From: Vicugna pacos
Taxonomy: Eukaryota > Chordata > Mammalia > Artiodactyla > Camelidae
Direction of reading: 5' to 3'
NCBI RefSeq assembly: GCF_048564905.1
Contig: NC_133021.1
Span: forward strand, 3,179,501-3,243,500
Length of the DNA stretch: 64,000 nt
Shown: positions 23,346 to 37,269 of the stretch, piece by piece
Numbering within the stretch: position 1 is the first letter of the stretch
Layout: the number at the start of each line of letters is the position of its first letter
Notes under the pieces: model-generated
What the model was told of the DNA's origin: nothing
Database searches by the model: none
Seen by the model: only the letters and a program-made list of their open reading frames with translations
Program-made: the position numbers and the translations under genes

Positions 23346-26300
23346 AAAAGTGATCATTTTCTTTACTTTTCTATGTGTAACTTCTATTGTTACCACAATT
23401 TCTTTATTTCTTAATGCCGACATTCAGTTCAAGCTCTAAAGAGAAAAGACTAAAATTTTTCTATTATTTTAAATGGTTTATAACATATTCTTTATAATGG
23501 AACAAAGTCTCTTATTCTTTACCCTAAAATGACCCACTAAAATGTAAACTGTGAGTTACAGAGAATTTGGTAAATCTAAAAGCTCACCTTGCTTTTTATT
23601 TTAACAACATTAAATTAAGATGAATGCAAAGATTCTTTAATCCGGAAATAAAGATGAGAGATGCATCAGTACATATTTGGAGATTGAAGCCAAAAAATGA
23701 GTAATTTTGGACATTAGGAAATTTAAATCCTAGGACATTATTTAAGAACGTACAACTGCTAGACTGACACTAAAACACAAACACTGGTGTGGAGGCTACC
23801 AATTGTAAAGCTAGTATTCATAAACACTAAGGACTTCTCTCACAATACTTTGATATTTTTTTCCCTAAAGTGTGACCAAGGATAGAGTATTTATCGAGAC
23901 TTAATTGTGATAAATATCAGGATTATGTGTTTTTCTGAAATCCATCAATGAAACATAATGGAATAATCTATAACCACTGATTTAATATTTCCCCTGTTAT
24001 TTGATTGTGACTATGGGGGGTGGAGAATAAAATTTAATAAAATTTCAATCACATAGATGCAATAGCATTCAATCTCAATATCCCAAACGAGTTGTTCAAA
24101 ACAGATTGTCATATATCAAATCACTGATATGCTCATCCAGGACAATGACCTTAGCATTTGTCATCTTGTCACTCGTAAAAACCCTCAAGACCTCGAGGCA
24201 GAAATGTCCATTTTCCTGCCCACAAAGGCTTGTCTCAGATAGGTTGATTTAAATTCTCATGTATTTAGAATCAATTGGAGACTTTTCAATAAAACTACAA
24301 TTATATAGCAGTTCTGAAAAGAATTTTGCTATCAGAGGAAACACAGCAGTAATGAGATAGAGAAAAAAATAATAAAAAGCCCCTTGCATTTACTTGGCAT
24401 TAGTTTTGACTATTTAGATTCTGCTTTCAAAGGATGTCCGTGATAATTATTTTTCTTTGTTTTCCTTCGGATTGGCTCTTCATTTGACAATGACTGTGTA
24501 AGCTCTATGTTTTGAATATGTGCATGATTGACAACAGCAAAAGAGGAAGAAATGGTCACTTAACTTGAAACTCCACAGGAAAACAGGACACTCATATAAA
24601 GATGATTTTAAGAGCTGAATGTATGTTATTCTGTTTGAAAATCATTGTACTGAGAGAATTTTAATAATATTTTAATTAATGTGCGATGAGAAGGAAGTCT
24701 GCATTTATGGTACTTGTACAATATTAGCTTTGATTTCACGTCTTTTATAAATATATTTTCTACAGTAACATATTTGGTTCATTGACAGTCATTTATATTA
24801 CTCATTAGATGATAATACATGAATGAAATTGTAGTTAAATGCATAAAATATTGCTACATGAGGCAAAAATTCTAAAACAAATGTATTAAAGCTGTCTCCC
24901 ATTCTGTCTGACACTCCAGTTGATCTCTGATATTTAGGTTACCATGACAACATGAAATTTGTGTACTACTTAACATTTAAGAATTTATTTTTAATTTTTA
25001 TCCTTATTTGATTTTTTAATATATTAAAACCACAATTTCTCATAAATTTCTGTTATATATCAAAATAATAAAACATTTGAGCACCTTAAAATGTTCTAAT
25101 AAGTTATTATAAATATTATTTTAATAAATTATATAGTTACTGTTTATGAGTTACAACAAATTATATAATTAATAAAAATATATAGGTATTTAGTTTTCTG
25201 ACAAAATATTAAAATACTCTAATAAAGGACACAAAAAATTATGGCAAATATTTTTCCCTTATGGAATACTTCTTTATTCCTAATAATAAAATTAATCCTA
25301 AGAATTTACAGCAGCCCTGATATTTAATAATTTTGTCCATACACACACATGCAGACACACATACACTCACACACTAACACACAAAAATCATATACTGGCC
25401 AATGTTAAAGGCTCCTTCTTAAGAAGACAGTGCCATATCTAACACTTGTTTTGTTGTTTTGGTGTTTGAAACTCTCCCAGTAGGGACTTTGCTTTATTTG
25501 TAACCCTCTTCCCAAAATGCCATCACAAGGAAATGATTGATTCAACTGTGGCTAAAGAGTTTTTGAGTGATTTGTTCACAACTTATTTCTATTTTTCATT
25601 TTGTGAAGATCAATGGAAGTCAGCAGTTGTGATACTTAAAAATCTAAAAAGCATTAAGTGCACCACCACATAGTAGGTCCAGAAATGTTCCCATGTGTGT
25701 TTATCAACTTTACTTATACAAAATCCTACAGCAAAACTCCAAAAAAGGGCTCCATCTTTTCACCTCCTGCTCCTGGGAAGGCGGTGGGGATACTCAGCCT
25801 GAGGGGCAAATCATATTAAAATAAAAGTTAAGGAAATGAAGAACAATCTTATACAAGGCCCAAAATAATATAGACCTTGTTTAGAACTATTACCTATTAA
25901 AGGACATGTGAAAAGCAAGAACAACTACAAATAAACAAACACACTTTGACCCCAACAGTCTGTCTTTCCTTCCCACTTCTCTGTTAAAAACCACAAATAA
26001 ACTTAATAAGGATATCAGTGTTTTCAGATGGCACCTTAAACTCAGGGAATGACCAATATTCAGCCCAATTGGCTTAGTTTGCTGGAGATTGTCTTCAAAG
26101 AGAACATAAGAGAAAATACTTGGTGTTTCAGGGAACATTATTTCTTCCTGATGAAAAGGGAGAGTAGTAAGAAAGATCTCCTCTACACACTCCTTCCTTG
26201 CTGCTTTCAGATGTTGTTAACTGAGGATGTGATACTGAAACCCCAGCACCATCTGATGAATGGAGGAGTAGCCAGAATACTCAGCAGAATGCTTGAAAAG

Positions 26301-26980
26301 GATTCCATCATTCCATCACTGGAGCACGCTCTGTGAGATTCTCTTTTTCTAAAATCTCTATTAAAGGAAAGCATACAAGTGCCTACAGTAGAAGCCAAAA
26401 TTATTCAGATTTTCTACAACTTGAAGACAACACATCCTCACTGAATCAGATGCCCATTTGGAAATCAGATTCAGGATTACACATATTTGTTGATTTTCTC
26501 CATTCTCTTATTCCACTAGAAAGCAGTTTTGGTTAATTTGTGAAACAAGAAAGAATTTGAAGCCATAGGAAATATATAAATTATGATGGCTATAGAATCT
26601 GCTTGCCCTCATTTTGTCCATTTGTAATTTTATCTGGTACCCTTCTTTTCTCTATTTCACTTACTTTTACTGCTTCATTTTCATGTGCTTTATGCAATCA
26701 ATTAACAATTCATATTACCATATTTGGTTGGGCAAGATAAGAAATGATTACCCATGCTAATCCAAATAGCATAACATTCAACTCTCAGTGAGTACACATG
26801 TATAGCATATAATTTTGTGCCTTATGTTTATTTTTGCAACTATGCTCTGTTTACCATGATATTAAAATTACTTTGATGCCTTCTACTGGTGCCAATTGAG
26901 GACAGAAAGAGGACAAAGATAGAACACATTCAGGAAAAAGTCAGAACATACCACAAAAATGCAACAAATTAGAAAGCTAG
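23346..26980. other. AT-rich sequence with simple repeats, no gene recognised
   Basis: It holds a very AT-rich patch at about 24990-25210 and an interrupted (CA)n at 25342-25384. The block at about 26040-26540 is less AT-rich and has open frames of 63-95 codons on both strands. It might be an old LTR-type repeat, but I could not name it. Confidence 0.4.
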
Positions 26981-26984
26981 AAGG

Positions 26985-27135
26985 TGAATGGTAACTACTT
27001 AATCCAGTTCCATTCATGAGAAAACTAAGATGAGAGACACAAAGCAGTATCAATCCCTTGTGGTGGTAGAGTCAAGAAATGAATCCAGGTTCCTATTTAC
27101 TGACATGGTCCTCTCTTAATTGCATTACATGGCAT
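26985..27135 (+). mobile_element. MIR-type SINE fragment
   Basis: 'catgagaaaactaagatgag' and 'aagaaatgaatccaggttcc' fit the second half of MIR or MIR3 in forward orientation. Confidence 0.5.
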
Positions 27136-27701
27136 GCTTTCAAATGGAGCATCTTGGGTGTGACATGATTTTCCCTGTTGATAAGCCAAGGCAAGTTAGC
27201 CTTACCTATGTAAAATATTAAATGAAGGATGGATGCAGAAATGAGCTAACAAAGAGTGAAACTAAAAGAACAATTTAATTTAATTCAAAACAGTACAGAT
27301 AGATTTTCTTTTTAATCCTCTCTTCTCCCAATTCCCTGTTTGAACATTTCTTCTGGGCATTATCTTATTTAATTATAATTATTTGTTGATGTCTTCTTGC
27401 ATCTGTATGTATAATTTTTAACTCTGGTCTTTCTATTCATGTATAGGCCAGTCATTTTTTCTAGGATCTAGGAAGATTGTGTAAATAAACTGACATATTG
27501 CCCCTTCTAATGTATCTTTCACATAACTACTAAAAAGTAAAACCCAGAAAATATGGCTCCAAAAAATCTGTACTCTTAACCAATATGCTGTGACAGTTCT
27601 CCATGTAAGAAGAGTCCTGAAAACAAATTAGAGTTTAACTTGTTAAGAGAAAATAGAATGAATGTTTGAAAGGTGAGAGAGTTTTTATTTAATGAAATAG
27701 A

Positions 27702-27959
27702 GGCATGCACCCCAATGTTCATAGCAGCAATATATACAACAGACAAGACAAGGAAGCAACCTAAATGTCCATTGATAGATGACTGGATAAAGAAGTTGTG
27801 GTATATTTATACAATTGAATGTCACTCAGTGATTAAAAAAAAAGAATAAAATAATACCATTTGCAGCAACATGGATGGATCTGGAGATTGTCATTCTAAG
27901 TGAAGTAAGCCAGAAAGAGAAAGAAAAATACCATATGTTATTACTCATATGAGGAATCT

Positions 27960-27995
<36 letters not shown>

Positions 27996-28345
27996 GGAAA
28001 AAGAGGGCACTAATGGACTCATCTACAAAACAGACAGATTTTCAGACATAGTAAACAATCTTATGATTACTGGGGGAAATGGGTTAGGAAGGGATAAATT
28101 TGGAAGTTTGAGATTTGCATATGGCAACAATTACATATAAAAATAGATTAAAAACAGATTTCTTTTATATAGCACAAGGAACTATATTCAATATTTTGCA
28201 ATAACCTTTAATGGAAAAGAATATGAAAGTGAATATAGGTATGTATATATGCATGACTGGGACATGATGCTGTACACCAGAAACTGATACATTGTAACTG
28301 ACTATACTTCAATTAAAAAAATGAAATAAAATAAAAAAATAGGAG
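27702..28345 (+). mobile_element. L1 3' end, 5'-truncated, cetartiodactyl type
   Basis: It starts in the ORF2 C-terminal region ('gcaccccaatgttcatagca'), passes the typical 'gtaagccagaaagagaaaga' stretch, then an A-rich run at 27960-28005. It ends with the 3' UTR ('gatgctgtacaccagaaact') and an A-rich tail. The string 'aatgaaata' occurs before the start and in the tail region and could be a short target duplication, though the tail composition makes this uncertain. Confidence 0.85.
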
Positions 28346-28479
28346 AGCCTCAATGAGAAGATAAGGGAGTTAGCCAAGTAACTAGATGAGAAATAACTTC
28401 AAAGCAGTCTGCAAAGGTAAAGCCTTACTGTGGGATGTGCTTCCTGTGGTCAGGGCATAATCAGGAAAACACCTTGGAT

Positions 28480-28720
28480 GATCTGCAGTTGGCGGATGAG
28501 TCAACAGAGCGAAAATTGACCAGATCATGTCAGACTTTTGATTGCAGTATGTTTTTTATGAGTAATGAAAATATTTTGAGGAACTCTGAGCAACTAAGTA
28601 GCACATTCAGATGAAAAGGATTAGTTAGCCTGGGAAATAGCATATAGGCACTAAAAGTGAAAGAAGAAGAATCAATAAATATTTGAGCTTTAACAGCAGA
28701 GGTGGTGAATGGTGGTCAGT
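28480..28720 (-). mobile_element. L2 LINE fragment, reverse orientation
   Basis: 'gaccagatcatgtcagactt' followed by 'gcacattcagatgaaaagga' resembles reversed L2 upstream 3' sequence. Diverged. Confidence 0.4.
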
Positions 28721-28739
28721 TTTTTTTTTTTTTACATTT

Positions 28740-30015
28740 ATATTACAATTTCCTGGACACTGGATATGAGGGTTGGAAATAGCCTAGAGTTGTCTGACTT
28801 CAAGTTTTTTGACCTTAGCCCACAGGTAAATGACAGTGCCAGGTACTGTAGTCAGGAAGCCTAGGAGAGAAGCAGATTTGAGGGTAGGGTAAACATGCAA
28901 TTTGTGAATCTGTAACTTTGAGACACCTGTTTTTCCTACATTGTTTTGTGTGGTAGCCTCTGGTACTTAGCAGAGACAAAATTTTACATTTTATTTAATC
29001 TACTGAAGTTAAACTTAAATTTAAAGCTGCTACTCAACTCACTGAAAAATTTTCCTTGTATTTGGATCAGCTTAGGTTGTGACTCTACTTTCTGAACTGC
29101 AAATTTTATAAAATCCAAATACAGATCAAGTAATTGATGAAAATCTAGTATCTGAATTGGATATCTTTTAAGTGTAAAATACATGCTAGTTTTCAAAAAT
29201 TTGAGTTGAGTATCCCATAAAATATATTGTCTTCCATTCATTGGAGATATTGAGATTGGAGATACACATTTTGAAAGCATCAGTAAAAACACGATGTTGA
29301 AGCTTTGGAACTTATTCATTTGATTCAAGAGTGTGGTTAGCAAGGAGTAACATCTTCCCATGGTTTGACAATGTGATCATGGTGAGCACCTGGCTTCTTC
29401 AGAGGAGGTCTGGTTTGCTTATCTGTGTTCAGGAGTTGGAGGATGGGTGGGGAAGGAAGGGAGAGGAAGGAGAGCTTTTATCCTCTTTGTTTTCATACAA
29501 TCTTAGAAATATAGCTAGATGCTTAGATTTAGTCCTTTTCACCCACCATTCTTCAGTACATCTAGACCAATTTTGGCAAGATAAAACTAACCCTCAAATC
29601 ATTTAGCTAATTTTCAAAAATTTTCCCAGAAAAGTAGTGATTAATTAAGATTAGGATTTAAATACATTTCACTGTATAATTCAGCAATGATTCCATTATC
29701 CTCAGGGTGAGCAGATGCCCAGGTTTTCACAAGCCTGCTCTAGTTAGAAGCTTCTTGTTTGATTTAATTATCAATAGTGTTCCTTTTCAACCTAAACTGT
29801 TTCCTGATTCAGATGATATATTATATATTCACCCAAATTATTCTACTGTTTTTCTTTAGTCTGATGAATCAAGGTTTTTTTGTTAGTTTATTTCATCTGG
29901 TTTTCTGTTTTTGCCTTTATTTTGTTTTTTGGTTTTGTGCTTTACTTTGTTTAATTTCATATTTTTATTTTATATTACCTAATACCTTTCTTATTGTTTT
30001 CTGTTCATCTCCACC
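28740..30015. other. No gene recognised
   Basis: The longest frame is 125 codons on the minus strand (28984-29361). It contains FKFKFNFSRL-like low-complexity ends and no domain. A T-rich stretch at 29840-29990 produces a Phe/Leu-rich shadow frame. Confidence 0.4.
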
Positions 30016-30019
30016 ACAT

Positions 30020-30150
30020 TACTTTATATCAGGTCAGCATCAATTCTTACTTGGATTATGCAATCAGACTCTTAACTAGTGTTCCTGCCTCCTCATCTCA
30101 TTACTCTAATCCTATCAACACTGCAGGACTGATTTTTCTAAACTACTATA
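30020..30150 (+). mobile_element. L2-like fragment
   Basis: 'cttggattatgcaatcagac' and 'ctgcaggactgatttttcta' fit an upstream part of the L2 3' region. Short and diverged. Confidence 0.35.
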
Positions 30151-30154
30151 AAGG

Positions 30155-31190
30155 AAGTAAATGTGAACGATTCAGAATTGCAGAAAATGAAGAGATTGAC
30201 AAAAGAAAGACAGAACTGGAGGTGAGACCAGCCTCACAATGTGCTGACATTTAAATTTGACCTTGATAAAGAGACAGACATTTCCCCATGGGGGTGAAAA
30301 GTGAAAAGAAAAGGCAGAGACTCTGATAAGGAAGAAAAGAAGGCAAAACCAGGAGAAGGTTGTAGACCTTCTTGACATAGGACTGTTCAGTTTATGCTTT
30401 CCTGCTACAAAGCTCTTAAACATTTTTTTAATCTATACTCAGAAAACATTTTTTTGCAGAATAATGTTTATTTTTTACATAAATGCATACTAAATGCACT
30501 ATAAAATGTGATAAATCAACAATGAGATTCCAAACAAAGACACACTCAAAAATGAAAAGAGATTTCTAGTGACAAATTGTCTAGCTTGTACAATGTCACA
30601 TGGGGCATCTTTGAGTCACTTGCCGTGGTTTGATGGACCCCAAGCAATTTACATTCCCCTACCTATGCCAATCAACACAAGTAAAAATGTAGCATTTTCT
30701 GCAACTCCTCTATCTGTTTTGCATATGCAATATTTCCAAGTATTTTAAAATCCTCTCTAATATAGCCTTTATCTATTCCTAAGCATGATTTCTGTGTTGT
30801 AACAGTATTTAAGGGCTGCTTGTTTGTTTGCCAGAATAACTGGCACACTAAAAGACTGGAAACATAAACAAAGAATAATGTAACTTTCTAAGAATGATCC
30901 CTTTGCTGCTTTTATCTACCAACCACAAGTCATTTATTCTTTTTTTAGTGAGGCCAGCACACATTCAGTAGAATACATTTTATGGAAATAATTTTCTAAT
31001 TAATAATTTGGTGTTTTAAATAATTACATTTAAGACCAGAGATTCTTAGCATGTTAAAATGCTAAACGTAGCCACTTCTTCCAAAAATACACACCAGGCT
31101 CATGGCATCATTCAGGTCACTTTCACTAGGGCATGGGTGTAATGAGGTAGGCAGAGTAATTGGGAATTGGGAAATCAGAACAAGAATCTT
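30155..31190. other. No gene recognised
   Basis: No credible frame or named repeat. AT-rich. Confidence 0.4.
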
Positions 31191-31194
31191 AATT

Positions 31195-31310
31195 CTGCTA
31201 AGAAGATCCCCAGAAAAGGGACTTTCTTTTATTTACTGCTGTGTTCTAGCATCTAGACCAAAGCCTGACTTTTATTAGCACTAAATAAGCACTGATGAAT
31301 GAACTCAAGG
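31195..31310 (+). mobile_element. L2 LINE 3' terminus
   Basis: 'ttactgctgtgttctagcat' leading to 'actgatgaatgaactcaa' matches the last 100 bp of L2. Confidence 0.5.
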
Positions 31311-31467
31311 ATACCAAGCACAGCAGTTCTTCAGTTTTTTCATCTGATGTTAAAGGGTCATATCAAAGAATTCTGATGTTTCTGTTGCATTCTATATTCT
31401 ATAGTTTAGCTAACAAAACAATGTTAAATGTTATTTTTGTTGTCTATCATTTTCCCTATATCATTCT

Positions 31468-31578
31468 TACTTCCTTCCTTTCCTTTCCTTCCTTTTCTTC
31501 TCTTTGCTTATTTCTCTTTTGTCCTCTCCATCTTTGTCTGTTTTCTTTTTTCTTTTATCTCTTTTTTCTTTCTTATTA
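31468..31578. repeat. Pyrimidine-rich (CCTT)n/(CTTT)n tract
   Basis: Low-complexity CT sequence. The overlapping frames at 31295-31579 (+) and 31467-31712 (-) get their Phe/Leu or Lys/Glu bias from it and are not genes. Confidence 0.8.
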
Positions 31579-31769
31579 ACACCTGAAAGATAGTAGCACT
31601 GAATCTTTTCAAGTTTAAATAGCATGAGTGATCTTTGCTTAGAAGTAGATGACAAGTAGTGGTCCAGAAAAAAGGAAACAAGGAGCCCTTCTATGCCTTT
31701 CAGAGAATGCACAGAACATAGGAAACACTTCTTTTCACATAGAAAAGGAAAAGCTGTCAGCCCTGAGAC

Positions 31770-32055
31770 ACAGGGAGGTGCTGAGATACAGGTAGAAATG
31801 ATTGATTATTAACTCAATTTTTGGCCTATCTCTCCTCCCTGGAGAACAGGGGATGAGGCTGAAAGTTCCAAACTTCTGATAATGGCTTGGTCTTTCTGGT
31901 GACCAGCTCTGATGCTGAAGCTATCCAAAAGCCACCAAGAATTTACTCATTAGAACAAAAGATATTCTCATCATCCAGGAAGTTACAAGAGATTTAGAAG
32001 CTCTGTGTCAGAAATTGGCAGTAAAGACTAAATATATATCCTATGTTTCATATAT
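31770..32055 (+). mobile_element. Possible old LTR fragment, family unresolved
   Basis: 'ggatgaggctgaaagttcca', 'cttggtctttctggtgacca' and 'agactaaatatatatcctat' occur in an order that I associate with the distal part of an old mammalian LTR. The subfamily and the ends are uncertain. Confidence 0.4.
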
Positions 32056-32099
32056 ATTCATACACTCAAGATAAGAAAATGTATTTAATAATTAAAATA

Positions 32100-32290
32100 A
32101 TATGCCTTCAATGAGCATTTTATCTGTATTGTATTGTCAATAACCATAATCACTCATTTGGAAAGTACTATTTTAATCCTTAGTTTTACAGATAAGGAAA
32201 CTAACACATAAAGGCTTTAAGTTACTTGATTATATCTAGAATACGCCTGAGCCAGAATTCCAGTCCATGCAGTTTACTCTAGAGATTACT
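32100..32290 (+). mobile_element. MIR SINE
   Basis: 'tagttttacagataaggaaa', 'ggctttaagttacttgatta' and 'gagccagaattccagtccat' match MIR core and tail in forward order. Confidence 0.65.
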
Positions 32291-32294
32291 ATTT

Positions 32295-33485
32295 TAAACA
32301 TTTGTACATTTATGTAGTGATAGCTGCAATTGTTTGGATAAAATAATTATGAAATTTTTAAATAAGATTCTTTAGATAAGTGGCTTTTCATGGTTCTACT
32401 GCACATCATCATACAGTGATGTCTGAGTTTACCATATTGAATGAAAAATAGTAATATTGTATTTTAAAATCATAAGTAGAAGGTTTGCTGGAAGTGTTAA
32501 TAATTTCCTGGAAGTGCTATAACACTTGAGTAAAGAAGTTGTTTTGATCTATGTGCTATATTTATTACTTTACAAGAAAGAACAATTCTGAGAATGTCAG
32601 AGAGTGACAATTTGATTTGAATATATCACAAAAACATGCATGAGTTTGTAGATTGAAACAAATCTATGTCTGGGGACTCATTAAAATAATTTGTTATCTT
32701 TTCCTCCTAATGAATTATATGAATAGAAATAATTACATATCCTATAGTACTACCATCAATGACAGTTCATTTTTTTCTATAAAGTAATTTAAGTTAGAAC
32801 AGCTGATCAAAATATTCATATTGATGAAAAATGTTTTTAATGTATTAATGTCCATATGCATAAAATAAAACCTTCACGTAGTGTCATGTAAAGAGTAAAA
32901 CATATTGAAATCAGATGGGTTTTCCCACCCACAGGCTTAGTCTTCTACATTTCTAATGAAATCATCAAGACATAGAAAATAAGTAAAATTTTCTATCAGC
33001 AAAATAGATTAAAATTTACTTACATATTTGACATTTAAAAAATTACTCCCAGACAAAAACAAGTAAAGCCAGCTTCAAAAATTTGCCAACCAAAAAATCT
33101 GTAAAGCAGAATTGAACACATAGGAATCAAAGAATGACCAAATTCATGACCTCCAATATCACACTAGATGAGAAAGATTATTATTCTTATTCAGATTTAT
33201 TAAGAAAATTCTCAATTCTGTAGGAATCCCTGTTGGGTGCAGAAAAAAAATTCACCCATTCAGGACACAAATCTCATTGAAGTTCTTAGTCTAGTCCAGT
33301 CTTCCATGTGCTTATTTGGCTGTGCAAGGCACTATGGGACCATTTTCATGAGTTTTTGATAATGCAGGCCACTGGGCTATTAATCCCAGCTTGTGGATTT
33401 TGTTGTAGATAAATTCAATGACTTTGTCTTCAGAAAAAGAAATTTTTACTGCAGGATGAATTTACCCACCTTGGCTACATCAGTA
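32295..33485. other. AT-rich sequence, nothing recognised
   Basis: No gene or named repeat seen. Confidence 0.4.
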
Positions 33486-33489
33486 TCCA

Positions 33490-33730
33490 GCAACTTCCTT
33501 CCTGTTCATCAGCCATTAGCCTCATCTGAGGTCTGGACAAATCAAACACCCTCAGGATGGCAGAGAAGAAAGATGAGAAGAACTGGGTCTTTGTTGATGC
33601 CACTGCATGTCAACAAATACAGTTTCAAGATATCCTGTCTCTAAATGACTTGTATACAAATAATATACATACAGTTAAATGCAAATTGTCTTGGAGTCTT
33701 CTGTTATTTGAAATCTAACAATATGTACTG
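33490..33730 (+). mobile_element. Possible MaLR (MLT1-like) LTR 3' part
   Basis: 'aggatggcagagaagaaaga' and 'gaactgggtctttgttgatg' followed by 'ggagtcttctgttatttgaa' fit the distal part of an old MLT1-like LTR. Two plus-strand frames of 83 and 69 codons (33393-33644, 33645-33854) fall across it. Confidence 0.4.
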
Positions 33731-33734
33731 GCCT

Positions 33735-35695
33735 GTTGTGCTTGATTCTCTAGAAAATTTCCTGATGGACTTTATTGCCTTACAATATTGTTTCTGGGAT
33801 GTAGAAGGTTTGTATCAAACTCTTGAATTTTATAAACTATGGCCTAAAGCTTAAAATCTGTACCTTAATATATTCTAACTTTTATTTTTAAACAGCAAAA
33901 TTTGCAGTACTGAGATATGCTCTTCTAATTTTTGTACCTTCTTTATTTATTAAATACTTTGTGAAAGGAGAAAAACAAGCTGAATTAGTGATTTTCATGT
34001 TACATGTTGCAACATCAAGTAAAATATTCACTTGCAGCTTAGACTAATCATGAAAAAAATCCAAGTTTCCTGGATAAAATATAATCCTTGCCATTCAGTG
34101 GTCAGAGATAAATTTATTATGGTTATTTATGTTGTTATATTTTATTTTATCTAAACAATCTTCCAATCCCCCAAATGTGAGGTTTTTTGCTTGTGTTTTT
34201 TCTGCAATCTGACACCTATAGGTGAGAGAGAAAAGCCCTACACTCATTTCTTTCTTTATACACATTCTCTGAAAGCATTCTCAAATATATATCATGCCTC
34301 TAAAGAAAAGCATAGTACATCCTCTGAAATTTTCCTGGTTCCCTTACCAGGCACATCTCCAGCATCATGTTGATAGGCCATTTCAGAGTGTCAGCATCAG
34401 TGATTTTATGCTTACACTGTAGGGAAAACTGAATATGTAGTTAGGTGATGCAACCAACCTATATCCTTTAGCTTGACCATGATAATTTCAGTTAGACTTC
34501 ATCAAACTCTATGCACTTGGTTTTGTTTGTCTAAAGCTAAAGAATAACAAAGAATTACAACATTGAATATCTTTGTAGGACAGATGTTTTATCAGGAAAA
34601 TATATGTGCTTCTTCTTCTTTTTTTTTTTTTTTGCCTGTTACAGCAGAGCCTCTAAATACTCCACAAACAATATATAAAAAATGAAACCAATGGATATGT
34701 CAATATCTGAAATGTTGTCATAAGGAGAAGCCAAGAACTTAGATATATTGGGAAAGTCTTTAAAAGCATGAGGAAAACAGATTAAATGGAGATACACATC
34801 TTGAATAATCCTTTATAATAAAAAAAGAAGAAAAAGACTCTAGAGGGAATGTATAGAACTATTGTGTATTCATTTTAAAGGTTCTATTTGTTGGTACTTT
34901 ACTTAAGACTCACTCCCTAGAATTCTAACTAGAGCACTCAGCTTTTCTTTTGTGAAATGGCATTCCCATTCCACTCTGTCCTTGAGTTTGATGAGAATGA
35001 TTAATCTTAAGCTCCGTGAAGGACTCCCATTCTCCTAGCCACAGAATTCAGTTCTGAGATGACCACAAAATCTAATCCAGGTCATGTGACATTGAGAACA
35101 CTTAGCTAAGGCAGCAAGGAAAGAAGCATTGTCTAACTCCTTGAGAACAATAGAATATTGGACTGGTTGGAGTAGCATAGGGATTTTAGGAACTCCTATG
35201 TATATTTTACTCATCAGATAAGCTGTCTTAATGGTGAAAGTGACTCACAGAGGAGAAAAATGCCCAAAACATCACAGAATGCACCGAAATAAAGCAAAAT
35301 TTCTGAGGATGTGTGAATGTGGAAATTAGCATTCAAAAGAATCCAGGTCTCTTTAAGGTTTTCTGCTGTGATCTAATCAGTTACTTTTTTATTTAAATGA
35401 GTATATATACATTTATTTACAAATATTTCATATATTAAATATATTATGTATATAGTCATATTTAACTATAAGACTCTTAAATTTTTCAAAGACCAAGTTC
35501 AAAATTGAGACTATGAGTAAGCCTTAGAAGTAAGTGAAACAATACTGAATTCAGATTTCTAATCACTTAATAATGATGAAATAACACTGCAATATCATTT
35601 ATTCTAAATACTGTACATAGTATAGTATACATATATTTTTATTTATTTTAAAATTTTGTTTATATATATATATAAACAATCAAAAATTTCAAGAA
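33735..35695. other. AT-rich sequence, no gene recognised
   Basis: It includes a T-tract at 34616-34634 and TA-rich stretches at 35400-35450 and 35630-35685. A less AT-rich patch at 34920-35160 may be an old repeat that I could not name. Confidence 0.4.
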
Positions 35696-35699
35696 GGCA

Positions 35700-35830
35700 A
35701 TTTTGCTGAGCTTTTAATATGTCTCAAACATTGGTCTAAATATTTTCCCATATTAAATCATGTAATCTTTAAAACAGCACAATGAATTAGATTTCTTTAT
35801 TATCTTGATATTATAGGAAAACATACCCAA
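35700..35830 (+). mobile_element. MIR SINE fragment
   Basis: 'gagcttttaatatgtctcaa' and 'aaatcatgtaatctttaaaa' follow MIR from its first half up to the core. Diverged. Confidence 0.5.
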
Positions 35831-36169
35831 TATATTGGGCATCAGCATCCAGGAAATTAACATTTATTTGTTATATAAATAATAGTTTGATTGTGAAAAG
35901 GGATTGCAGGAGGTAAAGTATAAAACCAGTGTATCACAGGTTAAGATTTAAGTTTTACCCATTAGGTTAGAATAGCTGTATTTTTGCTTTTCCTCTCACT
36001 ATTGCAGACTTGTAGTACAAGAATTAAGTACATATTTCCCAATTCTACTTTCTACATGCTTTCCATATCCCCAGTTCCCCCAACAGAGATATTCTAATGC
36101 TTTGGGCATGAATAATTGAATATATGTGTCTACACACATATGTTGAATATTATGTATCCTTTTAAGTAT

Positions 36170-36480
36170 AATTATTTTTTTGCATATCTTCATTGTTTAC
36201 ATGCATAAATGGGATTGAGAAATGATAATACAATGACATTTTATTTTTCTTCTTGTTTTTCTCAACTTCATGTTTTAAGATTCATCAAAATGCTTTGAGG
36301 GCCTCTAGTTTATACATATCTGTTTTGCTACCTATTATGGCATCGTATGTATTACACATATCCTACATTTGCATTGTTATTTTTAGTAATCACTAACAAG
36401 GATGGTTCCAATTATTTGCTTCCACATAGAATGCTGTAATAAATATCTTGAAAATATACACTAAAGGACATATCATGTAC
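36170..36480 (-). mobile_element. Possible old L1 fragment, reverse orientation
   Basis: 'tatggcatcgtatgtattac', 'acaaggatggttccaattat' and 'agaatgctgtaataaatatc' loosely follow the reversed C-terminal part of L1 ORF2. Highly diverged. Confidence 0.35.
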
Positions 36481-37269
36481 AGAATATGTACAGTTGTCTC
36501 TCTTTGCTTTGCTTATTAGTGAGATTTGTTCTCTTTGCATTTGGTCTCTATTGTTTTTTATTATGTTGATATAAACGTGTATAGTGTAGATGTGAAGTAT
36601 TTTTCAGATACTAATTTTGCAAATACCTTCATTTCTCTATCATCTCAGCTTATTTTCCAATTGTGCCTTTGATTGAATAACAATATTAAATTTGCCAATA
36701 CTGAACCAGAATTTTTAAATTTTGGCCTTGTATATGTGCTTTCAAATGCTTTATTAAAATCCCTTACTGAACACAATGTTGCATATAGTTTCCTTGGTTT
36801 TATTCTATTACCTTTATGATTTTACTATTCCCATATAGGTCTTTGTGTATCTTGATATGTAGAAATCAAAAGTTATAATCTTCTCTGTGATTCAGTTTTT
36901 CCAACACCTTCCCTTAAACAAGCAGCACTCTGCCCAATTTTTGTGATACTTTTATCACAGAATAGATTCATTCAAATGTGTTTTATTTCTATTTTAAAAA
37001 TTTCCATTTTATTTCAAGAAGCTGCTTTGTTGACTGTGATGTTTATACTATATTGTTTTATTTCTTTAAAATATGACATCTTCTCATGTAGGAAAAGCCT
37101 TCCAGGTTCTTTTTTTTTTAAATGATTGAACTATTATTAAATAGATGCCCTTGTGTATGTATGTTGAGTATTTACTAAAAATAATTTGTCAGGAATTATA
37201 ATTTAAACTTCACTGAAGTTATGATGAAATGGGTGACCTGGTCTTATTGTCAATCTTAAGAAAATATGG

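Noticed and set aside
28984-29361. 125-codon minus-strand frame as a gene
   Set aside because: No recognisable domain, no promoter context and biased composition at its end.
29777-30079. 100-codon Phe/Leu-rich frame as a membrane protein
   Set aside because: The hydrophobicity comes from T-rich low-complexity DNA; there is no splice or conservation argument.
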